Below, one piece after another: positions 25,461 through 33,943 of a stretch of 33,943 nucleotides of DNA. The notes under the pieces are model-generated. The model ran no database searches. It had not been told where the DNA came from and saw nothing but the letters and a program-made list of their open reading frames with translations. The stretch lies in NCBI GenBank assembly GCA_028683735.1, contig JAQUHG010000006.1, forward strand, positions 1 to 33,943, read 5' to 3'. Numbering within the stretch: position 1 is the stretch's first letter; every line of letters begins with the position of its first letter. This DNA is from Tolumonas sp. (GTDB lineage Bacteria > Pseudomonadota > Gammaproteobacteria > Enterobacterales > Aeromonadaceae). The position numbers and the translations under genes were made by a program.

Positions 25461-26934
25461 ACCTTTTATCATTGCAATTGATGAAGGCACAACGAACGCC
25501 AAGGCGATCACTGTTGACTCTGGTGGCAATATTGTCGCGAAAGGAAGTGTACCTGTCTCGTTGAACCACCCCAAACCGGGGTGGGCTGAGCAAGATCCGT
25601 GGCAGATCTGGAGCGCAACTGAGCAAGCAATCACACAGTGTCTTCAACCTTCAGATGTTTCAAATCTAAAAGGGATTGCGGTTAGTAATCAACGTGAATC
25701 GGTTTTAGTGTGGGAACGCCAATCTGGAAAACCATTAACACCGATTGTTAGCTGGCAGTGCCGCCGTTCAGAAGCACTTTGCCGAGAAATTGCTAATAAA
25801 CCAGAAGCGGCGCGTGTTATTCAGTTAACCGGGTTGGCGTTAGATCCACTGTTTCCGGCGGCAAAAATTGCTTGGTTACTGGAAAGTATTCCTGATGGCC
25901 ACGATCGTGCTGAGAAAGGTGAATTATGCGTTGGCACGGTGGATGTTTGGCTGGTTTGGAATATGACGCAAGGTGATGTTTTTGTTACCGATCATTCCAA
26001 TGCATCCCGTTATCAATTATTCAATATTCATACGCTGAATTGGGATGATGAATTACTTCGCATCTTTAATATTCCGCGAGCGTGCCTGCCAAAGGTTCTG
26101 CCATCTGCTGAATTACGTGGATACACCAAAAATTGTGCCTCTTTGCCGGACGGCATTCCCATCTTATCTCAAGTTGGTGATTCGCATGCCGCGCTGTATG
26201 GGCAAGGTGGTTTTAACCCAGGCACAGTAAAAGCGACTTATGGCACGGGTAGTTCTTTGATGACCCGAGTGAATAAAGCGCCTACTGAAGATTTTGGCCT
26301 GAGTTCAACCGTTGCTTGGCATGATGGTGAAGCCAGTCTGGCGCTGGAGGGGAACATCACTCATACCGGTGCTGGTCTTGCGTTTGTTTCCCGCATTTTA
26401 GGTATCAATGATTTTGACAAATTAAGCCAAATGGCTGAATCCGTAGAAAGTAATGCCGGCGTCTACTTTGTTCCTGCTTTGTCTGGTCTCGGTGCGCCTT
26501 ATTGGGATACGCAAGCACGCGGTATGTTCTGCGGGCTAACGGATGCGACAACCCCGGCGATCATGGCTCGGGCTGGTCTGGAATCGATTGCTTATCAAAT
26601 CGCCGATGTTTTCCATGCAATGGAAAAGGCGGCTGGTCAGCGATTAGACGCGTTATTAGTTGACGGTGGTGCGACTAAAAATCGTTGGCTGATGCAATTT
26701 CAGGCTGACTTACTGCAAAGAACGATTGTGCGTAATCAGGTTGCTGAAATTTCAGCACTTGGTGCCGCCTATTTAGCTGGTAAAGCAATTGGGTGGTGGA
26801 ACGATCACCGGCAGTTGTCTGCTTTACCTCGTGAAGTGGAATTCATCGAACCAAGAATCCAAACAGCAGAAATGCTGGAAAATTATCTTCAATGGAAAGC
26901 GGCCGTTGCGCGTGCGCGTTTTCAACCTAAATAA
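25453..26934 (+). CDS. FGGY-family carbohydrate kinase
   Basis: 493 residues, ATG with AAAGGAGG seven bases upstream. The FGGY_N domain begins FIIAIDEGTTNAKAI with the phosphate loop DEGTTNAK (10-17), then WAEQDPWQIW and SWQCRRS. The middle has VGDSHAALYGQGGFNPG and YGTGSSLM. The FGGY_C domain has VDGGATKNRWLMQFQADLLQ. The family includes glycerol kinase, xylulokinase, ribulokinase and apulose kinase. The N-terminal DEGTTNAKA and the C-terminus are glycerol-kinase-like, but its place between a split transketolase and an aldose isomerase points to a ketose such as apulose or another pentulose. It would phosphorylate the isomerised sugar in the cytosol. Confidence 0.9.
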   Translation: MPKPFIIAIDEGTTNAKAITVDSGGNIVAKGSVPVSLNHPKPGWAEQDPWQIWSATEQAITQCLQPSDVSNLKGIAVSNQRESVLVWERQSGKPLTPIVSWQCRRSEALCREIANKPEAARVIQLTGLALDPLFPAAKIAWLLESIPDGHDRAEKGELCVGTVDVWLVWNMTQGDVFVTDHSNASRYQLFNIHTLNWDDELLRIFNIPRACLPKVLPSAELRGYTKNCASLPDGIPILSQVGDSHAALYGQGGFNPGTVKATYGTGSSLMTRVNKAPTEDFGLSSTVAWHDGEASLALEGNITHTGAGLAFVSRILGINDFDKLSQMAESVESNAGVYFVPALSGLGAPYWDTQARGMFCGLTDATTPAIMARAGLESIAYQIADVFHAMEKAAGQRLDALLVDGGATKNRWLMQFQADLLQRTIVRNQVAEISALGAAYLAGKAIGWWNDHRQLSALPREVEFIEPRIQTAEMLENYLQWKAAVARARFQPK

Positions 26935-26952
26935 ATTTGAGGGGAAATATAA

Positions 26953-28371
26953 ATGACTAAAATCACAGACAAAATCACAGTAGCGGTATTATTCGGCAAT
27001 CGCGGTTTCTTCCCAAGTTATTTGGTTGGCGATGCTCGTCGTGAAGCGAGTGCTATTTTTGAAACCATGGGCCTTAACGCGATTATGCTGACTGAAGATC
27101 AAACAGCTTATGGTGGTGTAGAAACATATCAGGATGCGAAAATTGCTGCTGAGTTATTAAAAAAACATCGCGATGAAATCCAAGGGGTCGTGGTATTACT
27201 GCCTAACTTTGGCGATGAAAAAGCAATTGCTGATGCGATCCGTTTGTCTGGTATTAATGTACCAGTGCTGATCCAGGCGGAAGAAGATGCGCTGGACAAA
27301 ATGGGACTGGCCACTCGTCGTGATAGCTTCTGCGGTAAAATTTCTCTGTGTAACAATCTGCGTCAATACGGTATTCCATATACTCTGACTACACAGCATG
27401 TTTGCCGTTTGGGTGGCGAAGTATTCAAAAAAGATGTCGAACGTTTCACACAATTGTGTCGTGTTGTAAGCGCAATGCGTGGCTGCCGTGTGGGCGCTAT
27501 CGGTGCTCGTCCTGCGAGCTTTAATACTGTTCGCTACAGTGAAAAATTGCTGGAAAGATTGGGCGTTACCGTTGAAACCATCGATCTGTCTGAAATCTTC
27601 ACGCGGGTTGATAATCTGAAAGACGATGATCTGCGAATTGAAGAAAAACTGACTTTATTGAAAGCAAATGCGGATACAGCCGCGATCCCTGCGGATAAAT
27701 TACAATTGATGGCTAAACTCTTTGTGGTTATCAGCCAGTGGATCATTGAAAACGATATCAATACCACCGCTATTCAATGCTGGACATCGTTACAGAAAAC
27801 GTTGGGTATTAACGTTTGTTCAATCATGAGCGTCATGTCCGGTCAGTTAATGCCAAGTGCTTGTGAAGTCGACGTAATGGGTGCTTTGTCTATGTACGCG
27901 TTAGCAGTAACGGCATTGAAACCAGCCTCTATTGCTGACTGGAACAACAATTTTGGTAATGACCGTGATAAATGTGTGCTGTTCCATTGCGGTAACTTCG
28001 CAACAGAAGAATTGGAAAATCCTGCAATGGGAACGGCAGACATCATTGGCACAACCGTTGGTTGTGAAAATACCTGCGGTGCGATCCATGGTCGTATGAA
28101 AGCCGGCCCATTGACTTACTTCCGTCTGTCTACAGATGATTTTACTGGCAAAGTTAAAGCATATGTCGGTGAAGGTAAATTTGTGGATGATAGATTAGAT
28201 ACCGTGGGTTGCCGCGCAGTGGTGCAGGTTCCTGGGTTAGAAGACTTGTTGTCTCACATCTGCAATAACGGTTTTGAACATCACGTAGCGCTGAACCATT
28301 CAGCCAGTGCCGCCGTATTGAATGAAGCATTTACCAAATACTTAGGTGTTGAATGCTACTACCATAAATAA
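26953..28371 (+). CDS. L-fucose/L-arabinose isomerase family protein
   Basis: 472 residues, RBS GAGGGG. The N-terminal alpha/beta part begins VAVLFGNRGFFPSYLVGDARR. The C-terminal metal region has CEVDVMGALSMYAL (Glu305, Asp307), ADWNNNFGNDRDK (Asp329), LFHCGN (His345) and EHHVALNH (His443/444), matching the Glu/Asp/His metal site of this aldose-ketose isomerase superfamily. The family is Mn-dependent and often hexameric or trimeric. Here it probably converts the imported aldose to the ketose for the kinase. The exact sugar is undetermined; a terminator hairpin follows at 28393. Confidence 0.88.
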   Translation: MTKITDKITVAVLFGNRGFFPSYLVGDARREASAIFETMGLNAIMLTEDQTAYGGVETYQDAKIAAELLKKHRDEIQGVVVLLPNFGDEKAIADAIRLSGINVPVLIQAEEDALDKMGLATRRDSFCGKISLCNNLRQYGIPYTLTTQHVCRLGGEVFKKDVERFTQLCRVVSAMRGCRVGAIGARPASFNTVRYSEKLLERLGVTVETIDLSEIFTRVDNLKDDDLRIEEKLTLLKANADTAAIPADKLQLMAKLFVVISQWIIENDINTTAIQCWTSLQKTLGINVCSIMSVMSGQLMPSACEVDVMGALSMYALAVTALKPASIADWNNNFGNDRDKCVLFHCGNFATEELENPAMGTADIIGTTVGCENTCGAIHGRMKAGPLTYFRLSTDDFTGKVKAYVGEGKFVDDRLDTVGCRAVVQVPGLEDLLSHICNNGFEHHVALNHSASAAVLNEAFTKYLGVECYYHK

Positions 28372-28392
28372 CAGTTGTTGTTGTGTTAAGAG

Positions 28393-28424
28393 ACAAGGGC
28401 TGAGATGATCAGCCCTTGTGTTTT
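28393..28424 (+). terminator. Rho-independent terminator of the sugar-catabolic operon
   Basis: Perfect 11-bp stem ACAAGGGCTGA / TCAGCCCTTGT around a 5-nt loop, followed by GTTTT. It ends the transketolase-kinase-isomerase operon just before the converging ribB gene (stop at 28444). On the minus strand there is no T-run. Confidence 0.85.
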
Positions 28425-28443
28425 GATGTCAGAGCATCATTGT

Positions 28444-29538
28444 TTATTCACAAACGTACTCAACAATTTCCAGCCCAAAACCTGAAAGAGAATGATATTT
28501 CTGTGAGCTGGAAGAAATTAACTTCATCTTCGTTACACCCAGATTATGCAAGATCTGCGACCCGATCCCGATCTCTCTCGATTTGCCACCTTTTTTACTT
28601 TGCGAGCTATTTTTCACATGCGTTAATTCATTGATTTTCTGAGAAAGATAATCAGGCGTTTCTGGTTTGCAGACAATCACAAGAACACCATTTGATTCCG
28701 CAATTTTCTTCATCGCGGATGAAATAGACCAACGACCTTCATCGATATGCAGAATGTCTTTGAATGGATCTCGTGTGTGAACTCGAACCAAAACCGGTTC
28801 ATCCTGAGTGATTTCGCCTTTTGATAACGCATAGTGCAGTTGATTATCAATATGATCTTTATAGGTCGTTAATTCAAACTCTCCACACTCAGTTTGAACT
28901 TTACTAGTAGCAATTTTTTCAATGATGGTTTCATTAGCGATACGATATTCGATAAGGTCGGCAATCGTTCCAAGCTTAATGCCATGTTCTTGCGCAAATA
29001 TTTCAAGTTGTGGTCTGCGCGCCATGGTGCCATTTTCATTTAATATTTCAACAATCGCACAAGCGGGTTCTAAGCCAGCTAATCTAGCCAGATCACAACC
29101 GGCTTCCGTATGACCCGCACGAACCAGTACGCCACCGTCTTTTGCTACAACAGGGAAAATATGACCTGGCGAAACAATATCGGATGGAGAAGCATTTGGT
29201 GCTGTTGCTGCTTTAATTGTCTGAGCTCGATCGAATGCTGAAATACCCGTTTCGATCCCTTCTGCCGCTTCGATAGAGACAGTAAAATTTGTGCCAAATT
29301 GTTCTGTATTGTTCTGCACCATTAACGGTAAGTTCAATTGGTTACAGCGGTCTTTTGTAATCGTCAGACAAATAAGACCTCGTCCGCGTGTTGCCATGAA
29401 GTTAACGATATCAGGCGTGATCTTTTCCGCCGCAATAAGAATATCACCTTCATTTTCCCGATCTTCATCATCCATCAGAATAACCATCTTACCTTGATGA
29501 ATATCCTCGATAATTTCTTTGATACTGCTCAACGCCAT
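28444..29538 (-). CDS. ribB: 3,4-dihydroxy-2-butanone 4-phosphate synthase with degenerate GTP cyclohydrolase II domain
   Basis: 364 residues. The RibB domain (about 1-200) is complete: [34 protein letters not shown], the [10 protein letters not shown] segment, and [11 protein letters not shown] with [17 protein letters not shown]. The C-terminal half (about 210-364) is related to RibA but lacks the zinc-binding cysteines and the RVHSEC motif (here [11 protein letters not shown]), so GTP cyclohydrolase activity is not expected. This fusion type is common in gammaproteobacteria. It converts ribulose-5-P to formate and the 4-carbon precursor of riboflavin. RBS GAGGA. No FMN riboswitch is upstream; instead a near-copy of the SorC operator sits at 29576-29589, suggesting sugar-linked control. 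Divergent from the regulator. Confidence 0.92.
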   Translation of the reverse strand: MALSSIKEIIEDIHQGKMVILMDDEDRENEGDILIAAEKITPDIVNFMATRGRGLICLTITKDRCNQLNLPLMVQNNTEQFGTNFTVSIEAAEGIETGISAFDRAQTIKAATAPNASPSDIVSPGHIFPVVAKDGGVLVRAGHTEAGCDLARLAGLEPACAIVEILNENGTMARRPQLEIFAQEHGIKLGTIADLIEYRIANETIIEKIATSKVQTECGEFELTTYKDHIDNQLHYALSKGEITQDEPVLVRVHTRDPFKDILHIDEGRWSISSAMKKIAESNGVLVIVCKPETPDYLSQKINELTHVKNSSQSKKGGKSREIGIGSQILHNLGVTKMKLISSSSQKYHSLSGFGLEIVEYVCE

Positions 29539-29575
29539 ATAACATCCTCAATAATATCTAACTACATGAATAATG

Positions 29576-29589
29576 TGTATATTTATGCA
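29576..29589. promoter_or_regulatory. Putative SorC operator, ribB side
   Basis: Reverse complement reads TGCATAAATATACA, 12 of 14 matches to TGAATAAATATTCA. It lies about 38-51 bp upstream of the ribB start in the divergent ribB/regulator region. Confidence 0.55.
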
Positions 29590-29670
29590 TTAATTAAGAA
29601 TTAAAGGCAGAATTCATGTCTGCACAACATAACAAAATTACTATAGCATCAAAAAACGAGATTGTTATCC

Positions 29671-29693
29671 ATTCAATATTGAATAAAAATGCA
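29671..29693. promoter_or_regulatory. Putative SorC operator, regulator side
   Basis: ATTCAATATTGAAT (29671-29684) is a perfect 14-bp palindrome. Overlapping it, TGAATAAAAATGCA (29680-29693) matches the shared motif at 12 of 14. They lie about 40-60 bp ahead of the SorC-type gene, a normal place for autoregulation. Confidence 0.55.
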
Positions 29694-29731
29694 AACAACG
29701 GAATTAGTGAAGTGATGATGAGGTTCTATAG

Positions 29732-30682
29732 ATGTCGAAACGAGATGAACAACGCCAATTGGTAAAAATAGCAACGTTATATTACGTTGATGGCCTTAAA
29801 CAATCTGAGATTGCCAAAATTCTCGACCTTTCTCAGTCTTTTGTCTCTCGTTCTATTACCCGTTGTCTCAATGAAGGCTATGTTAAAATTAGTGTAATTC
29901 AACCATCGCATGTATTTCTGGGCTTAGAATCACAGCTTCAAAAACGCTTTAACATCACCCAGGCCATTGTTGTAGATGTACCGGATAGTCCGTCTGAAGA
30001 TCAAATTAAACAAGCCATCGGTTCGGCAGCCGCCCACTATTTACAAACCTCACTACGACCCAATGATTTGGTGGGTGTTTCGGCATGGAGTGGAACGATC
30101 AGTACGATGGTTAACAGCATGCATCCTCTGCCAGTTAAGGCCAAAGGTGTTATTCAGTTATTAGGTGGAGTAGGTCCAAATGGAAATATTCAGGCCACAT
30201 TATTAACTCATTCGCTCGCTAATATGCTGAACTGCAAACCATCACTTTTACCTTCGCAAAGTATTGAGCGCTCAATTGAAGCCAAAAAACAATTAATGGC
30301 CTCAAATGAGGTTGCAGAGGTTGTAGAACAGTTTAGTAAAGTCGATTTGGCAATTGTTGGTATCGGTATGCTCGAACCTTCAGTATTACTAAAAAATTCT
30401 GGTAATTATCATCATAAAGAAATGCTGAATAAACTTGCTCAAAAGGGTGCGGTAGGCGACATCTGTTTGCATTATTACAATGAAAAAGGTGAAGCTGTTT
30501 TGTCGGATGAAGAAGACCCAGTTATTGGAATGCCTTTAGCTCAAGTAAAAAATTGCCCTCGCGTCGTTGCTTTAGCGGGAGGCTTAGAGAAAAAAGCAGC
30601 CATTCTAGGTGCACTGATCGGTGGATATATTGATGTGCTCGTTACTGATCGTCTTACTGCTGAGACATTACTCATGGCTTGA
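29732..30682 (+). CDS. SorC/DeoR-type sugar-binding transcriptional regulator
   Basis: 316 residues. The N-terminal HTH is about 1-55: ATLYYVDGLKQSEIAKILDLSQSFVSRSI. The C-terminal sugar-phosphate-binding domain (SorC/NagB-like) has VGVSAWSGTISTMVNSM, VIQLLGGVG, VDLAIVGIGMLEPSVLL, GAVGDICLHYYNEKGE and RVVALAGGLEKKAAILGALIGG. Such regulators respond to a phosphorylated sugar and act as tetramers on paired inverted repeats. The gene is divergent from ribB and the next regulator after the catabolic operon, so it likely controls that operon, ribB and itself. I propose the GAATA-N-TATTC motif sites as its operators (inference). Confidence 0.92.
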   Translation: MSKRDEQRQLVKIATLYYVDGLKQSEIAKILDLSQSFVSRSITRCLNEGYVKISVIQPSHVFLGLESQLQKRFNITQAIVVDVPDSPSEDQIKQAIGSAAAHYLQTSLRPNDLVGVSAWSGTISTMVNSMHPLPVKAKGVIQLLGGVGPNGNIQATLLTHSLANMLNCKPSLLPSQSIERSIEAKKQLMASNEVAEVVEQFSKVDLAIVGIGMLEPSVLLKNSGNYHHKEMLNKLAQKGAVGDICLHYYNEKGEAVLSDEEDPVIGMPLAQVKNCPRVVALAGGLEKKAAILGALIGGYIDVLVTDRLTAETLLMA

Positions 30683-30777
30683 TAAGATAACCATGAGACG
30701 TTGCAACAGTTATCAGGAAAATATGAGCCAACACAAACCTTAATTCATTGTATGCAATTATTTCACCTGGAGTTGGT

Positions 30778-31425
30778 ATGCCAAAAACCAGATGTTTTGA
30801 AAATAACAGTCAGCAATATGATCAATGGTTTGATGAACATCCGGTCATATTTGAGGCTGAGTTAGCGGCTCTTCGAACACTGATGCCTGATAACCTGCTT
30901 AATGGTTTGGAAGTAGGAGTTGGTACTGGGCGGTTTGCAAAACAGCTGAATATCAAAATTGGAATAGAGCCGTCTCATTCGATGGCTGCAATAGCTAACA
31001 ACTCCGAAATTTCTGTAATCAATGCAGTAGCAGAACAATTACCATTTCTAGATAAACAGTTTGATTTAGTGCTGATGGTTACTGTGATTTGCTTTCTGGA
31101 TGATGTTCAAAAAGCTTTAACGGAAGCTTATAGAGTGTTGCAGACGAACGGTTTAATTATCGTTGGGTTTATTAATAAAGACAGCGATCTCGGAAAACAA
31201 TATATGGACACTCGGGAGCAGAGCCTATTTTACAAAGATGCTGTGTTCCATTCTGCTTCTGAAGTTATCAGTTATATAGAGCAAGCTGGATTTACAGCTG
31301 TAATCTCAAAACAGGCTCTCATTCCTTTATTACCTGAAAATACTATCCTGGATGGCTATGGTCAGGGGGCTTTTGTTGCGATAAGAGGAATTAAATATGC
31401 CAATAATGAACATTCACTTAGCTAA
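30778..31425 (+). CDS. Class I SAM-dependent methyltransferase
   Basis: 215 residues from ATG 30778, which has CTGGAG 5-10 nt upstream; an in-frame ATG at 30748 lacks one. Motif I GLEVGVGTGRFAKQL binds S-adenosylmethionine. It is followed by the acidic/Ala motif (VINAVAEQLPFLDKQFDLVLMV) and the LTEAYRVLQTNGLIIVGF post-motif of UbiE/COQ5-like small-molecule methyltransferases. It is cytoplasmic with no signal. The substrate is unknown. It is 15 nt upstream of the HAD gene and may share its transcript. It is on the same strand as the regulator, 95 bp after it. Confidence 0.88.
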   Translation: MPKTRCFENNSQQYDQWFDEHPVIFEAELAALRTLMPDNLLNGLEVGVGTGRFAKQLNIKIGIEPSHSMAAIANNSEISVINAVAEQLPFLDKQFDLVLMVTVICFLDDVQKALTEAYRVLQTNGLIIVGFINKDSDLGKQYMDTREQSLFYKDAVFHSASEVISYIEQAGFTAVISKQALIPLLPENTILDGYGQGAFVAIRGIKYANNEHSLS

Positions 31426-31443
31426 TTAGGTAGGAACAAGTTG

Positions 31444-32127
31444 ATGGTTAGTTTGACATCTCAGCTCAAAGCTATCTTATTTGATTTTGATGGCACACTA
31501 GTAGATTCAGAACCTTTGCACTTTCAAATGTGGCAGCAATTGCTGGCAAAATATGCTGTTGAATTAACCGAACAGCAATACAAAGATCACTATGCCGGTG
31601 TGCCAACAACTCTAAATGCTGTTGATATGATCTCGCGTTTCAAGCTTTCTATACCGGCTCACTCATTGGCTTCAGCAAAGAAAGAATTAACTCGATCAAT
31701 TATATCTAAATCGGGTTTTCCCTTGATGCCTGATGTTCGAGAGATATTGGCTCAGTTGACACGCTATGATTTAAAACTGGGCATTGTTACAGGTGCTGCT
31801 AAAAGTAATGTACATGCGACTATCAAGGCCCATTCACTGGAAAAGTATTTCTCTATCATTGTTTCTGGAGAAGATGTCAGCCGAAATAAACCAGCTCCAG
31901 ATTGTTATCTACTTGCCATGAGTCAAATGGCCGTTACTGCGAGAGATTGTTTGGCTTTTGAAGATACAGAATTGGGCCTTGCCGCAGCGTCATCTGCTGG
32001 GATCATGTGTTTAGCTATTCCTACTGCGTTATCAAGTCATCATGACTTTTCGAATGCTGTAGGCGTCTTTTCGTCATTACGTCAGGCTGTTGACTGGATA
32101 ATCAATTATATGGCTGCTAACCACTAG
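31444..32127 (+). CDS. HAD-superfamily phosphatase (beta-phosphoglucomutase-like)
   Basis: 227 residues from ATG 31444 (the frame also opens with TTG three bases earlier). Motif I ILFDFDGTLVDSEPLH has nucleophile Asp14 and acid/base Asp16. Motif II is LGIVTGAAKS, motif III Lys in SRNKPAPDCY and motif IV FEDTELGLAAASSAG. The small helical cap between motif I and II is the C1 type of sugar phosphatases and beta-phosphoglucomutase. It likely dephosphorylates a sugar phosphate or acts as a phosphosugar mutase. Being beside the sugar locus, it may relieve toxic sugar-phosphate accumulation, though its substrate cannot be read from sequence. Confidence 0.88.
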   Translation: MVSLTSQLKAILFDFDGTLVDSEPLHFQMWQQLLAKYAVELTEQQYKDHYAGVPTTLNAVDMISRFKLSIPAHSLASAKKELTRSIISKSGFPLMPDVREILAQLTRYDLKLGIVTGAAKSNVHATIKAHSLEKYFSIIVSGEDVSRNKPAPDCYLLAMSQMAVTARDCLAFEDTELGLAAASSAGIMCLAIPTALSSHHDFSNAVGVFSSLRQAVDWIINYMAANH

Positions 32128-32467
32128 CGATAATTGTTCGAAATGTCAGACATCAAGAATACGGTTACCTTCCCCAATATTTAATTTTCTATTTCAGTCA
32201 ATTGTAGTTTCTTGATTAAATCTAATACTTCAATTTCCTACCACGTAAACAACCTTTACGCATTGATTTATATGCGAATTATTCCTCTGGATCAGCTTTC
32301 TGAAATTTAAGTATCCGTTGATTCAATCTAAAAAACTACGCTTTAGCAAATCTGAGAATTGTGAATTAACGCACAGTTAAATGAGCGATAATTCGGTTAA
32401 ATGCATTTAGTTCACTCGGTGAACTAAAATCCCTACACTCAGCTCAATGACAAAATATTGGTGAATT
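32128..32467. promoter_or_regulatory. 340-bp AT-rich intergenic region with a palindromic operator candidate
   Basis: No gene. TTTAGTTCAC-TCG-GTGAACTAAA at 32406-32428 is a perfect 10-bp dyad with a 3-nt centre, about 40 bp ahead of the DUF1593 start, and could be a repressor or activator site for that gene. No terminator with a T-run is visible after the HAD gene. Confidence 0.55.
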
Positions 32468-33943
32468 ATGAATGCACACAACAATGTAATCTTATCTTTG
32501 CGCCGTAGTAGTTTAGCGGCCATGATTGCCTTAGGATTAAGCTCTGTCGTAAATGCGGCGCCTGCGACAGGTGCTGATATGGTTGATTCGTACACAGGAT
32601 CACCAAGAATTTTTGTCTTGACCGATATAGGTAATGAACCTGATGACCAGATGTCGATGGTTCGTTTACTTATGTACTCAAATGAAATGGATATTGAAGG
32701 TCTGGTTGCTACCACATCGACTTGGCAACGAGGTAAGACGATGCCAGAAACCATCAAAAGCATTGTTGATGCATATGGTCAGGTTCGCCCAAATTTAATG
32801 AAACATGCCGATCACTGGCCGACCCAAGAAAATTTGGAAAGCGTTATCAGTTCAGGCCAAACAGGGTATGGGATGGAAGATGTTGGTAAGGGTAAATCAA
32901 CTGCTGGTTCAAAAGCGCTGATTGCTGCGGTTGATAAAACGGATAATCGACCAATCTGGATCAGTGTATGGGGTGGTGCCAATACACTTGCGCAGGCTTT
33001 ATTTGATGTCAGAGAGTCCCGAACACCAGCACAAGTAAAAGCTTTTGAAGAAAAACTGCGGGTTATGGCGACGTCAGATCAGGATGATGCTGGCCCTTGG
33101 ATCCGTAAAGAATTCCCGAATGTATATTATATCGTGAAACCTTCATCTCAAGATGGTACCGAATATGCTGCTGCTACTTGGACCGGGATTGCTGGTGACA
33201 TATATTATAAAAATGGCGATGGTGCAGATTTTAGCCATGTTACTAATGAATGGCTGGGAAAAAATATCCGCGGCAAAGGCCCAATGGGCAAACATTACTT
33301 AACCTATAAATTCATCATGGAAGGGGATACTCCAGACTATTTGGCTCTCATTGGCAATGGTTTGAACAGTTATCAAAGCCCTAGCTGGGGTGGTTGGGGT
33401 GGCCGTTATATATACCGTCAGCCATATGGCGAAACACACGCGATCTGGACTCAAGGTGGCGACTATTTCCCACGAGTCACATCAGCAGATACCGTGACAG
33501 GTAATGATGGAAAAGAACATACATCAGATCAGGCATCAATCTGGCGCTGGCGAAATCAGTTCCAGAATGATTTCGCGGCACGTATGGACTGGAGCATTAA
33601 GCCATTTGATAAAGCAAACCATAATCCAGTCGTGGATGTAAATGGTAATACCGGTAAAGAAGTTATCAACCTGGAAGCAAAAATTGGAGATCAATTGGTG
33701 CTGGATGCTTCTGCAACTAAAGATCCTAATGGACATAAATTGACTTACCGTTGGTATAACTACCAAGAAGCTGGTTTTACTGGCGTGGTCGGTAAACCAG
33801 GATTGGCTGACATTTCCCTGAACGGACAGAATACCAAAAAAATAACAGTTAAGGTCAATAAAGCTTGTCGTGATGGTCGGCTTGCAGATCCACGAGCTAC
33901 ATGTCCAGAAGGTGGGGTTGCTCATGTTATTCTGGAGGTAACT
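32468..33943 (+). CDS. Secreted DUF1593 (nucleoside-hydrolase-like) protein, 3' cut by window end
   Basis: The frame is open without stops for 492 codons to the end of the window; it was read directly from the sequence. A Sec signal peptide (MNAHNNVILSLRRSS..., core about 15-28, cleavage after VNA at 30) is followed by LTDIGNEPDDQMSMVRLL (51-68). This recalls the DxDxxxDD calcium and sugar-binding start of inosine-uridine nucleoside hydrolases and is the signature of the DUF1593 family. The C-terminal part (about 385 on) begins a beta-sandwich-like segment (LVLDASATKDPNGHKLTYRW). It is probably an extracytoplasmic glycoside or ribosyl hydrolase releasing a sugar. Its gene lies downstream of the SorC-regulated locus. 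Confidence 0.85.
   Translation, partial: MNAHNNVILSLRRSSLAAMIALGLSSVVNAAPATGADMVDSYTGSPRIFVLTDIGNEPDDQMSMVRLLMYSNEMDIEGLVATTSTWQRGKTMPETIKSIVDAYGQVRPNLMKHADHWPTQENLESVISSGQTGYGMEDVGKGKSTAGSKALIAAVDKTDNRPIWISVWGGANTLAQALFDVRESRTPAQVKAFEEKLRVMATSDQDDAGPWIRKEFPNVYYIVKPSSQDGTEYAAATWTGIAGDIYYKNGDGADFSHVTNEWLGKNIRGKGPMGKHYLTYKFIMEGDTPDYLALIGNGLNSYQSPSWGGWGGRYIYRQPYGETHAIWTQGGDYFPRVTSADTVTGNDGKEHTSDQASIWRWRNQFQNDFAARMDWSIKPFDKANHNPVVDVNGNTGKEVINLEAKIGDQLVLDASATKDPNGHKLTYRWYNYQEAGFTGVVGKPGLADISLNGQNTKKITVKVNKACRDGRLADPRATCPEGGVAHVILEVT

Noticed and set aside
29539..29731. Possible FMN riboswitch upstream of ribB
   Set aside because: No conserved core such as AGGGCGGGG or paired stems; the region is AT-rich with operator-like palindromes instead.
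30671..30697. Hairpin CTCATGG...CCATGAG at the SorC gene end as a terminator
   Set aside because: Long loop, 7-bp stem overlapping the coding end and no T-run.
32407..32763. 118-codon minus-strand frame over the DUF1593 start
   Set aside because: It is antisense to the signal peptide and the conserved DIGNEPDDQ motif of the plus-strand gene, which is clearly the real one.

Overview
The window reads as a gammaproteobacterial chromosome segment. An Aeromonadales member such as Tolumonas is my best guess, inferred from the H-NS type, a RibB with a degenerate GTP-cyclohydrolase II half, an E. coli-like HipBA pair and moderate base composition. No species assignment is possible without a database search.

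Layout. (1) 1-442: 3' end of an Lrp/AsnC regulator and a shared terminator. (2) 443-4203: a four-gene minus-strand operon (SDR dehydrogenase, quinone-oxidoreductase-like MDR, alpha/beta hydrolase, SCP2-like protein), divergent from a TetR repressor gene with a double dyad operator between them. (3) 4359-11349: a signalling operon of a periplasmic binding protein, a hybrid histidine kinase (HK-REC-REC-HPt) and a REC-REC-PAS-PAS-GGDEF*-EAL protein. It looks like a ligand-to-c-di-GMP pathway. (4) 11337-15600: an AT-rich accessory stretch. It holds an integrase 5' remnant, the 3' end of a tRNA-Ser gene (att-like scar), hipBA flanked on both sides by 28-bp-phased operator-like sites, an orphan small HTH protein, an H-NS gene and a FucU/RbsD-type mutarotase. 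(5) 15675-18876: tal-tkt (minus strand) separated by a GC-rich palindromic element. (6) 19353-30682: a sugar locus. It encodes a ribose-type ABC transporter with a DUF2291 lipoprotein, a split two-subunit transketolase, an FGGY kinase, an L-fucose/arabinose-isomerase-like protein, RibB and a SorC-type regulator. (7) 30778-end: a SAM methyltransferase, a HAD phosphatase, and a secreted DUF1593 (nucleoside-hydrolase-like) protein cut by the window end.

How it fits together. The sugar locus looks like uptake, isomerisation, phosphorylation, then cleavage by a dedicated transketolase, with canonical tal/tkt next door to absorb pentose phosphates. This architecture resembles the published transketolase route for the branched sugar D-apiose (AptA/AptB type), but the substrate is an inference. 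A 14-bp palindrome, TGAATAAATATTCA, occurs exactly ahead of the transporter operon and ahead of the split-transketolase operon. It recurs at 12/14 ahead of ribB and of the SorC gene, and an 11/14 version sits upstream of tal. This suggests one SorC regulon spanning 18.9-29.7 kb.
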